A stretch of DNA of 64,000 nt from CAVWSM01 sp963798505 (GCA_963798505.1 CAWCTX010000005.1:1234566-1298565); one strand, 5' to 3'. Positions 41,622 through 52,526 are shown, counted from the first letter of the stretch. Notes: generated from the sequence alone by a model not told the origin. Numbers and translations are program-made.

Positions 41622-41649
41622 GGGGCGATCACGTTAACGTGATCGCCCC
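41622..41649. terminator. Perfect 28-base palindrome
   Basis: GGGGCGATCACGTT (41622-41635) is followed without a spacer by its exact reverse complement (41636-41649), centred on GTTAAC. It lies ten bases past the gabD stop on the minus strand, so it could terminate gabD, or act as a binding site for a dimeric protein. It is not clearly tied to the M55 gene 85 bases away. Confidence 0.6.
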
Positions 41650-41659
41650 GCCGGCGGGG

Positions 41660-43132
41660 TCACAACGCGAGGCCGACGTACTTCACCTCGAGGTACTCCT
41701 CGATCCCCTCGCGGCCACCCTCGCGGCCGAAGCCGGACGCCTTCACGCCGCCGAACGGCGCGGCCGGGTTGGAGATGACTCCGGCGTTGAGCCCGACCAT
41801 GCCGCTCTCCAGCCGCTCGGCGACGGTGAGGGCACGCGAGAGGTCGCGGGTGAAGGCGTAGGCGATGAGGCCGTACTCGGTCGCGTTGGCGAGCTCGATC
41901 GCCTCGTCATCGGTGCCGAACGTGGTCACCGGCGCCACCGGACCGAAGATCTCCTCCTGAAGGATCCGGGCATCCCGCGGCACATCCATGAGCACGGTCG
42001 GCTTGTAGAACCAGCCAGGACCGGGCGCCGACTCCGCGCCAGTGAGCACCCGCGCGCCGGCATCGGTCGCCGACGCCACCAGCTCGGCCACCCCTTCGCG
42101 AGCCTTCTCGGTGATCAGCGGGCCGACCTGGACGCCGTCATCGGTGCCACGACCCACGCGCAGCGCGCCCATGCGGTCAGCCAGCCGGGCTGCGAACTCC
42201 CCCGCGACCGACTCGTGCACCAGGAATCGGTTGGCCGCGGTGCATGCCTCGCCGATGTTGCGCATCTTGGCGAGCAGCGCGCCCTCGACGGCCTTGTCGA
42301 GGTCGGCGTCGCCGAACACCAGGAAGGGGGCGTTGCCGCCAAGCTCCATCGACACCCGCAGCAGCTGCTGCGCCGACTGCTCGACCAGCTTGCGGCCGAT
42401 CTCGGTCGACCCGGTGAATGACAGCTTGCGGGCCCGCGGGTCGCGGATCAGCGGCTCCATCAGCTGGCCGGAGTGGGATGTGGTCAGCACGTTGAGCACC
42501 CCACCCGGCAGCCCGGCCTCCTGGAGGATCTGCGCGAGCGCCAGCATCGACAGCGGCGTCTCGGCGGCCGGCTTGATGACGATGGTGCAGCCCGCGGCGA
42601 TCGCGGGTCCGATCTTGCGTGTGCCCATGGCCAGTGGGAAGTTCCACGGCGTGATGAAGATGCTCGGCCCGACCGGCTGGCGCATGGTGAGGATGCGGGT
42701 GGCACCGTTGGGGGCCGTGCGGTAGTCGCCCTGAATGCGGCTGGCCTCCTCGGAGAACCAGCGGAAGAACTCCGCGGCGTAGGTCACCTCGGTGCGCGAC
42801 TCGACCAGCGGCTTACCCATCTCCAGCGTCATCAGCAGGGCCAGGTCGTCAACCTGCGCGGTCATGGCCTCGAAGGCGCGGCGCAGGATCTCCGCTCGGT
42901 CGCGCGGTGGCGTCGCTGCCCAAGCCGCCTGCGCCTCCGCCGCGGTACCCAGAGCGGAGTCGCCGTCCTCGGGGTTTGCGTCCGCGATGGCGCAGAGCGT
43001 GTCGCCCGTCGACGGGTCGTGGACGTCGAGAGTCCCACCGCTTGCCGCGGGTCGCCAGGAGCCCCCGATGAACAGCTCCTTGCGTACGGCGTCGACGACC
43101 TTCTGCTCGTCAGGTGCCAGACCCGATGTCAT
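41660..43132 (-). CDS. gabD: NAD(P)-dependent succinate-semialdehyde dehydrogenase
   Basis: The 490-residue aldehyde dehydrogenase has the SSADH pattern: LEMGKPLVESRTEVTYAAEFFRWFSEEA, PWNFPLAMGTRKIGPAIAAGCTIVIKPAAETPLS, FTGSTEIGRKL, the general base in MELGGNAPFLVF, and the catalytic Cys in NIGEACTAANRFLVH. It oxidises succinate semialdehyde, the product of GabT. The start is ATG 43132 after AGGAG. It is divergent from gabT over 68 bases, as expected for a shared GABA control region. Confidence 0.9.
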   Translation of the reverse strand: MTSGLAPDEQKVVDAVRKELFIGGSWRPAASGGTLDVHDPSTGDTLCAIADANPEDGDSALGTAAEAQAAWAATPPRDRAEILRRAFEAMTAQVDDLALLMTLEMGKPLVESRTEVTYAAEFFRWFSEEASRIQGDYRTAPNGATRILTMRQPVGPSIFITPWNFPLAMGTRKIGPAIAAGCTIVIKPAAETPLSMLALAQILQEAGLPGGVLNVLTTSHSGQLMEPLIRDPRARKLSFTGSTEIGRKLVEQSAQQLLRVSMELGGNAPFLVFGDADLDKAVEGALLAKMRNIGEACTAANRFLVHESVAGEFAARLADRMGALRVGRGTDDGVQVGPLITEKAREGVAELVASATDAGARVLTGAESAPGPGWFYKPTVLMDVPRDARILQEEIFGPVAPVTTFGTDDEAIELANATEYGLIAYAFTRDLSRALTVAERLESGMVGLNAGVISNPAAPFGGVKASGFGREGGREGIEEYLEVKYVGLAL

Positions 43133-43188
43133 GATCACTCCTCGGCGACGTGGAAGCGGCCTCGCGGCATCCTCCACCACCCTAGGTC

Positions 43189-43194
43189 TACCGT
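43189..43194 (+). promoter_or_regulatory. Possible -10 element for leaderless gabT
   Basis: TACCGT fits the TANNNT pattern and lies six bases before the GTG start of gabT, the spacing seen for leaderless actinobacterial mRNAs. No ribosome-binding site precedes gabT. No clear -35 element is visible. Confidence 0.3.
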
Positions 43195-43200
43195 TTGCCC

Positions 43201-44541
43201 GTGCAGAACTTCGCCAACGGAATCAGCCAGGAGCGGCGGCTCGTGACGGAGGTGCCGGGCCCGCGCTCCAAGGAGCTGCTCGACCGTCGCACGCAGGCGG
43301 TCGCGAGAGGGATCGGCATCACACTCCCGGCCTTCATCACCCGCGCCGGAGGCGGCATCCTCGTTGACGCCGACGGCAACCAGCTCATCGACTTCGGCTC
43401 CGGCATTGCGGTGACATCGGTCGGGGCCAGCGCGCCGCTCGTGGTCGAGGCGGTGCAGGAGCAGGTCGCCGCGTTCACGCACACGTGCTTCATGATCACC
43501 CCCTACGAGGGCTACGTCGCCGTCTGCGAGGAGCTCAACGCGCTGGCGCCCGGCGACCCCGAGAAGCGCTCCGCGCTGTTCAACTCCGGCGCCGAGGCTG
43601 TGGAGAACGCCGTCAAGGTCGCGCGCGCCTTCACCGGGCGGCAGGCCGTGGTGGCGTTCGACCACGGTTACCACGGACGCACCAACCTCACGATGGCGCT
43701 GACGGCGAAGTCGATGCCCTACAAGGATTCGTTCGGGCCGTTCGCGCCGGAGGTCTACCGGGCGCCGATGAGCTATCCGTTCCGCGAGCCGACGCCGATC
43801 AGTGGTGAGGAGGCGGCCGCACGCGCGATCTCCATCATCGACAAGCAGGTCGGCGCGTCCAACACAGCGGCGATCGTCATCGAGCCGATCCAGGGCGAGG
43901 GCGGGTTCGTCGTACCTGCGCCCGGCTTCCTACCCGCGCTTGCGGAGTGGGCGCGCGCGCAAGGCATCGTGCTCGTGGCAGACGAGATCCAGACCGGCTT
44001 CTGCCGTACGGGTGCATGGTTCGCGAGCGAGCACGAGGGTGTCGTTCCCGACGTCATCACCACCGCCAAGGGCATCGCGGGCGGCCTGCCGCTCGGCGCC
44101 GTCACCGGCCGCGCCGACATCATGGACGCCGCCCACGTCGGCGGGCTCGGCGGCACCTACGGTGGCAACCCGGTGGCGTGTGCCGCCGCGCTCGGCGCCA
44201 TCCGCACCATGCGCGAGCAGGACCTCGCCGGACGAGCGACCGCGATCGGCGAGCGCATGCTGCCCGCCCTGCGGGCACTGCAGGAGGCGCACCCGGTCAT
44301 CGGGGACGTCCGCGGCCGGGGTGCCATGGTCGCGATCGAGCTGGTCAAGCCGGGCACCATCGAGCCCGACCCGGCGACCACGCAGGCGGTTGCGAAGTTC
44401 TGTCACGCCGCCGGGCTCGTCGTGCTGACGTGCGGCACATTCGGCAACGTGTTGCGCTTCCTGCCACCGCTGGTCATTTCCGACGACCTGCTCGACGAGG
44501 GGTTGTCGATCCTGGCCGAGGCGTTCGCCACGGCCGCCTGA
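43201..44541 (+). CDS. gabT: 4-aminobutyrate aminotransferase
   Basis: GabT transfers the GABA amino group to 2-oxoglutarate, giving succinate semialdehyde. The 446-residue class III aminotransferase has NSGAEAVENAVKVAR, FDHGYHGRTNLTMALTAK, EPIQGEGGF, LVADEIQTGFCRTG, and the PLP lysine in ITTAKGIAGGLPLGAV. GTG 43201 is chosen; TTG 43195 is two codons upstream. It is paired with divergent gabD, and the GNAT gene begins three bases after its stop. Confidence 0.93.
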   Translation: MQNFANGISQERRLVTEVPGPRSKELLDRRTQAVARGIGITLPAFITRAGGGILVDADGNQLIDFGSGIAVTSVGASAPLVVEAVQEQVAAFTHTCFMITPYEGYVAVCEELNALAPGDPEKRSALFNSGAEAVENAVKVARAFTGRQAVVAFDHGYHGRTNLTMALTAKSMPYKDSFGPFAPEVYRAPMSYPFREPTPISGEEAAARAISIIDKQVGASNTAAIVIEPIQGEGGFVVPAPGFLPALAEWARAQGIVLVADEIQTGFCRTGAWFASEHEGVVPDVITTAKGIAGGLPLGAVTGRADIMDAAHVGGLGGTYGGNPVACAAALGAIRTMREQDLAGRATAIGERMLPALRALQEAHPVIGDVRGRGAMVAIELVKPGTIEPDPATTQAVAKFCHAAGLVVLTCGTFGNVLRFLPPLVISDDLLDEGLSILAEAFATAA

Positions 44542-44544
44542 CCC

Positions 44545-45549
<1,005 letters not shown>

Positions 45550-45554
45550 GGATC

Positions 45555-46500
45555 ATGACCGACGTCCTGGTCATCGGCGCAGGGGTCACTGGTCTGACGA
45601 CGGCGGTGTGCCTCGCCGAGGCCGGTCGGGCTGTCCGCATTCGCACCGCGGACGCACCGCAGCGGACCACGTCTGCCGTCGCAGGAGCCCTGATCGGCGG
45701 CCCTGCGTTCACGGAGCGCGAGGCGAGTGTGGCAGCAGGTGAGCGCTCGCGAGTTCGAGGCGCTGTCCGCGGACGCGGACACCGGTGTCCGGATGGCGCG
45801 CGGCCGGTTGGTCAGCCGGCTCGGCGAAGGGACCCCGCCTTGGGCCGAGGAGCTTCCCGGCTTCCAGCCCTGCACGGCCGACGAACACGCCGACTTCCCG
45901 GTGGCGTTCTGGATCACCTCACCATTGGCAGACATGCCTCGCTACCTGGCGTACCTGACGAGACGCTTCGAGGCCGCGGGTGGGGAGATCGTCGTACGAC
46001 CTGTGGCGTCGCTGCGTGAGGCGGTGGCAGAGGCGAATGTGGTCGTCAACTGCACGGGCGTCGGCGCCCGGGTGCTGGCATCAGACGACGACGTTCATCC
46101 GATTCGGGGGCAGCACGTGGTCGTCGAGAACCCCGGGATCGACGAGTTCTTCTTCGAGGGCGGCGCGGACGCGGACTGGGTGGGGTTCATGCCGCACGCC
46201 GGCCGGGTCGTGTGCGGTGGCAATGCGCGGGTGGATGACTGGGATCTCGCGCCCGATCCGCAGCAGACGCAGGACATCATGCGCCGATGCGCGGCCGTCG
46301 AGCCGCGGTTGCGCGATGCCCGCGTGCTCGACGTGCAGGTCGGGCTGCGCCCGGGTCGTTCCAGCGTTCGGCTCGAGGAGGAGTCTTTGGCCGGCTCGCG
46401 GGTCATCCACTCGTACGGCCATGGCGGCGCCGGCGTCGCGATGTCCTGGGGCTGTGCTCGCGAGGTGGCCGCTTTGGTCGACCGAGCCGCGCTTGGCTAG
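45555..46500 (+). CDS. D-amino-acid oxidase-type FAD oxidoreductase (frameshifted in this sequence)
   Basis: The N-terminal FAD-binding motif VLVIGAGVTGLTTAVCLAEAG is read from ATG 45555. The rest, in the next frame, has WQQVSAREFEALSAD, VVNCTGVGARVL, PIRGQHVVVENPG, the Arg region LRPGRSSVRLE and SYGHGGAGVAMSWGCA, all typical of DAO. The break is near 45726 (TEREAS|WQQVS); removing one base restores a single protein of about 315 residues. DAO deaminates D-amino acids. It fits here with a D-aminopeptidase 4 kb away. Confidence 0.85.
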
Positions 46501-46501
46501 C

Positions 46502-46662
46502 CGACTTGTCAGATTGGCAGAACTCAGGGCAGCCGGCTGACCTGCCGGGATGCGGCACTCAGATGACCTGTAAATCTGACAGGTGATAGTCGTGCGGAAC
46601 TTGTCAGGCCCTGCTCGCGCATCCGCGCAGGTCAGCCAGCCTGACATTCTGACAACTCGCGG
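46502..46662. repeat. Inverted pair of TTGTCAG repeats between convergent genes
   Basis: A forward unit (46502-46545) begins CCGACTTGTCAGATTGGCAG and ends GGCTGACCTGC. A reverse unit (46624-46662) reads, on the minus strand, from CCGCGAGTTGTCAGAATG to GGCTGACCTGCGCG. The ends GGCTGACCTGC (46535-46545) and GCAGGTCAGCC (46628-46638) pair. It fills the space between the D-amino-acid oxidase stop and the protease gene. A third, partial TTGTCAGG occurs at about 46600. Confidence 0.75.
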
Positions 46663-46671
46663 CCACGCAAC

Positions 46672-46704
46672 CCAGGCCCCGCCGGTCACACCGGCGGGGC
46701 CTGG
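46672..46704 (-). terminator. Perfect hairpin downstream of the M4-type protease
   Basis: CCAGGCCCCGCCGG (46672-46685) pairs perfectly with CCGGCGGGGCCTGG (46691-46704) around a five-base loop. It lies 24 bases past the protease stop on the minus strand. There is no T-tract, but such GC-rich hairpins commonly end actinobacterial genes. Confidence 0.7.
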
Positions 46705-46727
46705 CTGTCAGCCACGGTTCGGGTACG

Positions 46728-49633
46728 TCACACCGAGGCGGCCTCACTGCGGCCGACCGTGCTCGGCTCCTGGACCGCGCTCGGCTTATTCGGCTTGCCC
46801 TTGCAGGTGGACACGGTGACGTTGTCGACGTACCAGCCGTCGTTGCCGCCGCAGCCATCCCGGCCGAAGTCGAACCGGATCTGGATGCTGTCACCGGGCT
46901 TGACGCCCGCGGCAGCCAGGTCGATGTGCGACTGGCCCCACGTGCCCGTGGGCTCCCCGCCGTCGGTGCCGGTGAAGCCGGCCTGGCCGGCCAGCGGGTT
47001 GGTGTTGCCCGCTGCCGCAGTGTTGATGGTGGCGTTGGGGGCGTTGAAGGTGTAGGCCGCAGCCGGGACCAGGACCCACGGACCCCCGCGGATCGACAGC
47101 TTCACGTTGCCGCCGTCCCAACCAGGCTCGGTGGCCATGTAGTGATCGAACGTGAGCCACGGCGACTTCTTGCGGTCGCCAGGCACCTGGACAGTCGGGC
47201 TGATGATCGAGTCGGACGACGAGAAGTCGCCTGCGCCGCCACTGCAGTTGCCCTCGTCCGGACCGGGGGCGAACGCTGCGGGGCTGGCGTGCTCCTTGGG
47301 GCCGCTCGGGACCGCTTGCCATGGTGCACCGAAGCCCTGCGCAAAGACGACCTGCTGCGCGGTCGTCCAGCCGGCCAGCCCGTCGGAGAAGTTCTCCTGC
47401 CAGACGACGTTCTGCTTGGAACCGGCGCCACACAACGGCGGGACGTCGAGGTCGAACATCGGCTGGAAGTTGCACTGAACCGGCTCCTGGCGCAGCTCGA
47501 CCGCCGCAATCATCGCCGAGACCGACGCACAGTCGTCGGTCGTGATCGTCCCGGCCACGGTCGGCGGGGCGTTCGGCTCCACGGTCAGGGTGTTGACCTG
47601 CGTGCCGGTCAGGTCGGCGCAGGACGACTCGAGGGCGTTGGCGTGGTCCTCGAAGTCGGTGAACACCATCTGGTAGGTGGTCATCGCGCGGAAGTAGATC
47701 GCCGCGGCCTTGTCGAGGCCGATGCCGGTGACCGACTGGCCGTTGTAGTCCCCGCCGTCGACGAGGAGCGCGTAACCGTGGTTCGGGACACCGGAGTTGC
47801 TGTGCACGCCGCCGTTGTCGTCAGTGCCGCAGTGGTACTCCACATCGGACACCTTGGCGGCGTCGCCGGCGCAGGTCGGCGACCACATGTCGCGGATAGC
47901 GCCGCCGAAGGCGGAGGCGTCCTCACCGATCAGCCATCGGAAGGAGTCGACGGACGTCGCAGAGCCGGAGAGCCGAACGGTCCCATTGACCGGGCCGTTG
48001 GCCAGCCCGCCGGCGACCCGGTCGGCGTCGGCCTGCGAGATACCGATCACCGGGACGGCTAGCGGCGGGGTGAGCGTTCCGCCCGGGACGAAGGGTCCAC
48101 CACCATTGTTGTTGCCGATGACGACCGCGGTCGCACCGGCGGCCACCAGGTTCTGCGCCTTCTGGGTGAAGGCGCAAGTGCCGCGGTAGACCAGTCCGAC
48201 ATGGCCGTTCATCTGTGCGGCGTTGGTCAGCGGGGAGCAGCCGTCGGTGGTGAGCGGCCCCGCGACGTTGGCCTCGTCCTGAGCGAGCACGATGTCGCTC
48301 GTGATGCCCGTGGTGGTCGGTAGCGCTCCCCAGGCAGCAGCGCCGGCCAGGCATACCTTGCGAATGTCGGCAGGGCTGTTGATGACCAGCTGGACCGCGC
48401 GCGGCCCCTCTACCGCGCACAGATCCGCGGCCCGTGACGCGGTGAGATCGCCCTCTTCCTCGTCCATGCGGGCGTTGACCAGGTCGACGGTCTCACCCCA
48501 GATGTCGGAGTAGGCCTCGTTGAGCGCGCCCGGCTGCCACTGGTAGATCAGCCCGTGGGTGAACTCCGTGTAGGCGTGGCCCCACTCGTGGGCGACAACG
48601 TCGTCGGAGGTGACGCCGTTGCAGTAGTTGGTGGTGACGCCGTTCCAGTTGGCGTTCGGGCAGTTGATCCGGCCGTCGTTGTTGACCGTGGTCATCGAGT
48701 GCCCGAGACCGTCGTAGGAGTCGCGGCCGAAGACGTTCGGAAGAACCAGTAGGACTCTCCCGTGCCGAGAACCTCGTTCTGCTGGTCGGCGTTGAGGGCG
48801 CCGGGGAACGGATCGCCCTCTTTCCAGATCTCAATGAACGTGCTCGGGTCGGTGCGGCCGCCGGCCTCGATCAGGTGCCGATCGAGTGCGTCGTGGATCA
48901 TCGAGTAGCGGTTGACCGGCTTGCCGCTGTTGGCATCCACGAACACGATGTCGCGGACGTTGGCCTTGTTGGTGACCTCCACCCGATAGACGAGGACGTC
49001 CTTTCCGGCTATGCCCTGCACCAGCCCAGTGCGGTAGACCATCAGCTCGGGTGCGAGTGCCCCGATGCCGGTCAGGTCAGCGGGCGACGCCTCGGTGCCT
49101 GGTGGGTCGGCCTGCACAGTGCGGACCGCCCAGGCCGCAGCCGCCTCGGCGGAGAGCCGCGGAGTGGTCGACAGCGACGCGTCGACTGGGACCGCGACGC
49201 CGCTGACAGAGGTCAGGGCGCCAGCCTTGTCGACGTGCGCGCGAAGCTCGGCGCCGAAGACCGGCAGCCCATTGAACTCCTGCGCGAAGCTGACGGTCGT
49301 CCCGAGCTGGTCAGTGGTCACCTTGGTCTGCTTGAGCTGGTCCTGCGCGGCGCCGAACGTCTCCGCGTACTGGCTGACGTAGCTGGTTGCCTTGGCCGCC
49401 GGCGTGCCGTCGAACGACGGGAGCAGGTCGCCGGCCCGGCTGGCCCGGACGAAGCTCACCTTGCCGGTGCTTTTTTCCTCGGCCACAGCGATGCCGCCCT
49501 GAGCGGTGTCGCGCAGCTGTTGGGCCGGGTCGGGTGTCGCCCCGGGACTTGGGGCGGCCTGGGATGGGACGGTGGCGAACCCTGCTGCCACAACCGCAAG
49601 GCACACGCCTTGCGCGACGAGCCGTCTGTGCAC
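46728..49633 (-). CDS. Secreted M4-type (thermolysin/fungalysin-like) metalloprotease with inserted PA domain (frameshifted in this sequence)
   Basis: GTG 49633 after GGAGGA encodes a Sec signal peptide (RLVAQGVCLAVVAAGFATVPSQA) and an FTP/PepSY propeptide (FAQEFNGLPVFGAELRAHVDKAG). The catalytic part has HEWGHAYTEFTHGL and NEAYSDIWGE, giving two His and the Glu ligand. A PA domain (CLAGAAAWG..., GTCAFTQKAQNLVAAGATAVVIGNN) is inserted before VHSNSGVPNHGYALLVDGG. A C-terminal MAM/jelly-roll-like region follows (YVDNVTVSTC). The frame breaks near 48736 in ESYWFFRNVFGRDSYDG; one missing base explains it. The intact product would be about 967 residues. Confidence 0.9.
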
Positions 49634-49814
49634 GATGTCCTCCGAGTCTGCGAGCGCAACCTTCGGTGGGTGCCAACCGGCAATCTGTCAGCAGGGCGGG
49701 GAGCAAGTCCAGACTTGCGAGGAATTTTCGGCTCATCGATGCGACAACTTTCGCTCCGCCAAACGTGTCGGATCTCGATGTCGTGTCAGCCCACCGGCAT
49801 CGAGCCTGTCGGCG

Positions 49815-49820
49815 TACGTT
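49815..49820 (+). promoter_or_regulatory. Possible -10 element for leaderless MOSC gene
   Basis: TACGTT (TANNNT) lies seven bases before ATG 49828, where no ribosome-binding site is present. This is the spacing of leaderless actinobacterial transcripts. The rest of the 194-base gap to the protease gene (49634-49827) shows nothing I can assign. Confidence 0.35.
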
Positions 49821-49827
49821 CGACGGC

Positions 49828-50601
49828 ATGCGGATCGAGAGCCTCCATGTCTACCCGATCAAGTCGACCGCGCCTGTGGACCTGGAGATGGCGACCGTTG
49901 AGCCATGGGGGCTTGCGGGCGACCGGCGGTTCATGGTCGTGGACCCCGAAGGCGAGCAGATCACCGGGCGTGAGGATGCGAGGTTGCTCGGCGTGTCCGC
50001 GACCCGCATGCAGGGTGGGTGGTTGGTCCGTGGCCCGCACGCGGCCGACCTGTTCCTCGCCGAGCAGCCGGCCGAGCTCATGCGGGTGACGATCTGGGGC
50101 AGGCCTCTCGACGTACACACGTGCAGCCCGGACGCCGATGCATGGTTCGCCAAGCTGCTCGACCGGGACGTCCGACTCGTGTGTCTGGTTGGCGGGCCGA
50201 TGTTTGCCGATGCATACCCGGTCCTGCTGGCTTCCGCGGCCTCGCTGCGCCAGCTCAACGAGTGGGTGGCCGAGACCGCCGCCGACCTCGGGGAACCGAT
50301 GCCAGACCCGCTCGTGATGCGGCGGTTCCGGCCCAGCGTGGTGGTCGACGGCGACAGCCCGTTCGCCGAGGACGGCTGGCGCCGCGTACGGCTCGGGGAA
50401 GTCTCGTTCCGGGTGGTCAAGCCCTGCGACCGGTGTGTCATGACGACGATCGACCCGTACACGCTGGTGAAAGGCAAGGAACCGATCCGTACGCTGTCCC
50501 GGCACCGCCGCTGGGACGGCAAGGTGTGGTTCGCCGTCAACCTCATCCCCGACGGCACCGGGACCCTGCGGGTCGGCGACCCGGTAGAGATTCTCGACTG
50601 A
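49828..50601 (+). CDS. MOSC-domain protein (YcbX/mARC-like N-terminal barrel)
   Basis: The 257-residue protein has the MOSC N-terminal barrel (RIESLHVYPIKSTAPVDLEMATVEPWGLAGDRRFMVVDPEG) and the MOSC domain with FRPSVVVDGDSPFAEDGW. The candidate molybdenum-cofactor cysteine is C200 in VKPCDRCVMTTID. Relatives handle the sulfurated molybdenum cofactor or reduce N-hydroxylated compounds. The C-terminal ferredoxin domain found in some YcbX proteins is absent. The start is ATG 49828. Confidence 0.9.
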   Translation: MRIESLHVYPIKSTAPVDLEMATVEPWGLAGDRRFMVVDPEGEQITGREDARLLGVSATRMQGGWLVRGPHAADLFLAEQPAELMRVTIWGRPLDVHTCSPDADAWFAKLLDRDVRLVCLVGGPMFADAYPVLLASAASLRQLNEWVAETAADLGEPMPDPLVMRRFRPSVVVDGDSPFAEDGWRRVRLGEVSFRVVKPCDRCVMTTIDPYTLVKGKEPIRTLSRHRRWDGKVWFAVNLIPDGTGTLRVGDPVEILD

Positions 50602-50661
50602 GGTCCGTATCAACAGGGCCGGCGCGGCCTCCTCCTTCGTGACTGACCTTGGGGGTTCGCC

Positions 50662-51279
50662 ATGACCTCGGCTCAAGCAACTGAATCCTTGCCACGCGGT
50701 CGAGTGTTGGCCGCCTGGGCCAAGCAGAGCAGTCCGATGATCGCCGCGTGGTACTGCGCAGGCGTCTGCCTGCTGGCGCTGACCGCGCTGATCTGGGCCT
50801 ACCGCATGGCCGAGCAGCTCATCTTGGCCGAGGAGCAGGAGGCTGCGGGGGTGGCGGGAAGCCCAGGGGGATCAGACGTGCTGCAGACGCTGCCCGTCGA
50901 CTGGCTGGGTCCTGACTTCACGGTGACAGCCGGGACGGCGACTCTGCTGGTGGCCGCCGCGGCCGCAGCCGCCGGGTCGGCGTTCCACCTGAGCCACGCA
51001 CTCAGCCGACACAGCACGCAGAAGGCGTTCAAGGGCAACCTGGCCTGGTGCGTCGTGCAGCCCGTCTCCGCCGTTGTGCTTGGTGTCTTCGCGGTGCTTG
51101 CCGTCAACACCAGTTTGGTGAGCATCGGCGACCAGGCGACCTCGTCAGCGGGACTGGCAGTCCTCACGTTCGCGGCAGCGCTCGCCGGACTGTTCACCGA
51201 CCGCGTTCTGCAGAAGATGCGCCGCCTCTTGGGTGGGCCTGACGCCAACGCCGACGACGGTCAACCGGTGACCGGCTGA
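50662..51279 (+). CDS. Hypothetical membrane protein
   Basis: I do not recognise this family. The 205-residue protein has one membrane span near 26-47, an acidic extracytoplasmic or loop segment (LAEEQEAAGVAGSPGGSD), a second span near 92-108, and two more near 130-150 and 163-180. A basic tail follows (RVLQKMRRLLGG). It starts at ATG 50662 after GGGGG. Its last 19 bases overlap the end of the convergent saccharopine-dehydrogenase-like gene. Confidence 0.7.
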   Translation: MTSAQATESLPRGRVLAAWAKQSSPMIAAWYCAGVCLLALTALIWAYRMAEQLILAEEQEAAGVAGSPGGSDVLQTLPVDWLGPDFTVTAGTATLLVAAAAAAAGSAFHLSHALSRHSTQKAFKGNLAWCVVQPVSAVVLGVFAVLAVNTSLVSIGDQATSSAGLAVLTFAAALAGLFTDRVLQKMRRLLGGPDANADDGQPVTG

Positions 51280-52479
51280 TCCCGCATGCCCCACGGCGAG
51301 TCGTACTCACGCAGGCGGTCGAGGAACGGCACCGCGTCGAACGCCTCGGGGCCGAGCACGCCGGCGCCCTTCCAGACACCCTCGGCGATGAGCTCAAGTG
51401 CGACGACAGGATGGATCGCGGTCTGCCAGACGACCGCCTGTGAGCCGTACTCCTGCATCGACCAGGCGTTGTCGACCACGTGGTAGAGGTAGACCTCGCG
51501 CGGCTGCCCATCCTTGCCCAGCCCACTCACCCACACTCCCGCGCACGTCTTGCCGTGCATCCTGTCGCCGAGTGTCGCCGGATCCGGGAGTGACGCAGCG
51601 ACCACGTCGCGCGGCGACACCTTGACGCCCTTGACGTCGACCGGGCTCGTCTCGTCGAGGTGCAGCTTGTGCAGCGTCTTCAAGACCTCGATGAACTCCG
51701 CACCGAGGCCGTACTTGAACGTCACCCGACCGGCGTCGATCCAGCGCGGCATGAGCACGACCTCCTCGTGCTCGACGTTGACGCACTCGACCGGCCCGAT
51801 CCCCTCCGGGAAGTCGAACACCTCCGGCTCGCTGAACGGCTCTGTCGTGAACCACCCGCGCTCGCGCTCGAAGACGACCGGCGGGTTGAGGCACTCCTCG
51901 ATCGTCGTCCAGATGGAAAACGTCGGGCGCGAAGTCGTAGCCGTCGACGCTCAGGTTGGACCCGTCACGCACGCCCAGCTCGTCGATGCGGGAGAACAGG
52001 TGGTCGGCGGCGTACCGGGCGAAGACGTCGGCGAGCCCCGGCTCGACGCCCATCCCGACGAGCGCCAGCTGGCCGCTCTCGCGCCACTGCGCATCGAGAG
52101 CGAACTGCTCGTCGCCGAGCTTGACGCCGGTCAGCTCGTACGGCTTCTCCGGGTGCGGCTTCGACAGCGACATCGCCATGTCGAGGTAGTGCGCCCCGCC
52201 GGCGAGCGCCGCCCGGAACACCGGCATCACGAACCGCGGGTCGACCGCGTTCATCACGACATCGGCACGGTGCTCGCGGATCGCAGCGAGCACGGCGGCC
52301 TCGTCACCCGCGTCCAGCTGACCCGCTGAGTACCTCTGGTCCGACGTGTCTGCCGCGACGCGCTCGGCACGCTCGAGCTCGTAGTCGGTGACGTGCATGG
52401 CCGAGAAGAAGTCGCGACGTGCGGCGATCTTGGCGAGTGCCGAGCCGACGCCCCCGGCTCCGACGAGCAGGATCCTCAT
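51261..52479 (-). CDS. Saccharopine dehydrogenase-like NAD(P) oxidoreductase (frameshifted in this sequence)
   Basis: The N-terminal Rossmann part (MRILLVGAGGVGSALAKIAARRDFF, VVMNAVDPRFVMPVFRAALAGGAHYLDMA, GMGVEPGLADVFARYAADHLF) is read from ATG 52479. The C-terminal part (VECVNVEHEEVVLMPRWIDAGRVTFKYGLG, GKTCAGVWVSGLGKDG) is in another frame. The break is in the GGG run 51925-51927; removing one base gives GYDFAPTFSIWTTIEECLNPP. The family includes lysine-degrading and carboxyspermidine enzymes; the substrate here is unknown. It is divergent from a MarR regulator. Confidence 0.87.
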
Positions 52480-52497
52480 ACCTGGGGACGCTATCCT

Positions 52498-52526
52498 GTA
52501 AGCCGCTTACGGGATAACCTGCTTAC
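52498..52526. promoter_or_regulatory. Palindromic operator in the divergent MarR / saccharopine-dehydrogenase region
   Basis: GTAAGC-C-GCTTAC (52498-52510) is a perfect inverted repeat, and a further half-site GCTTAC occurs at 52521-52526, directly against the MarR ATG. With TATCCT at 52493-52498 as a possible -10 element, a bound repressor could block both divergent genes. Confidence 0.55.
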
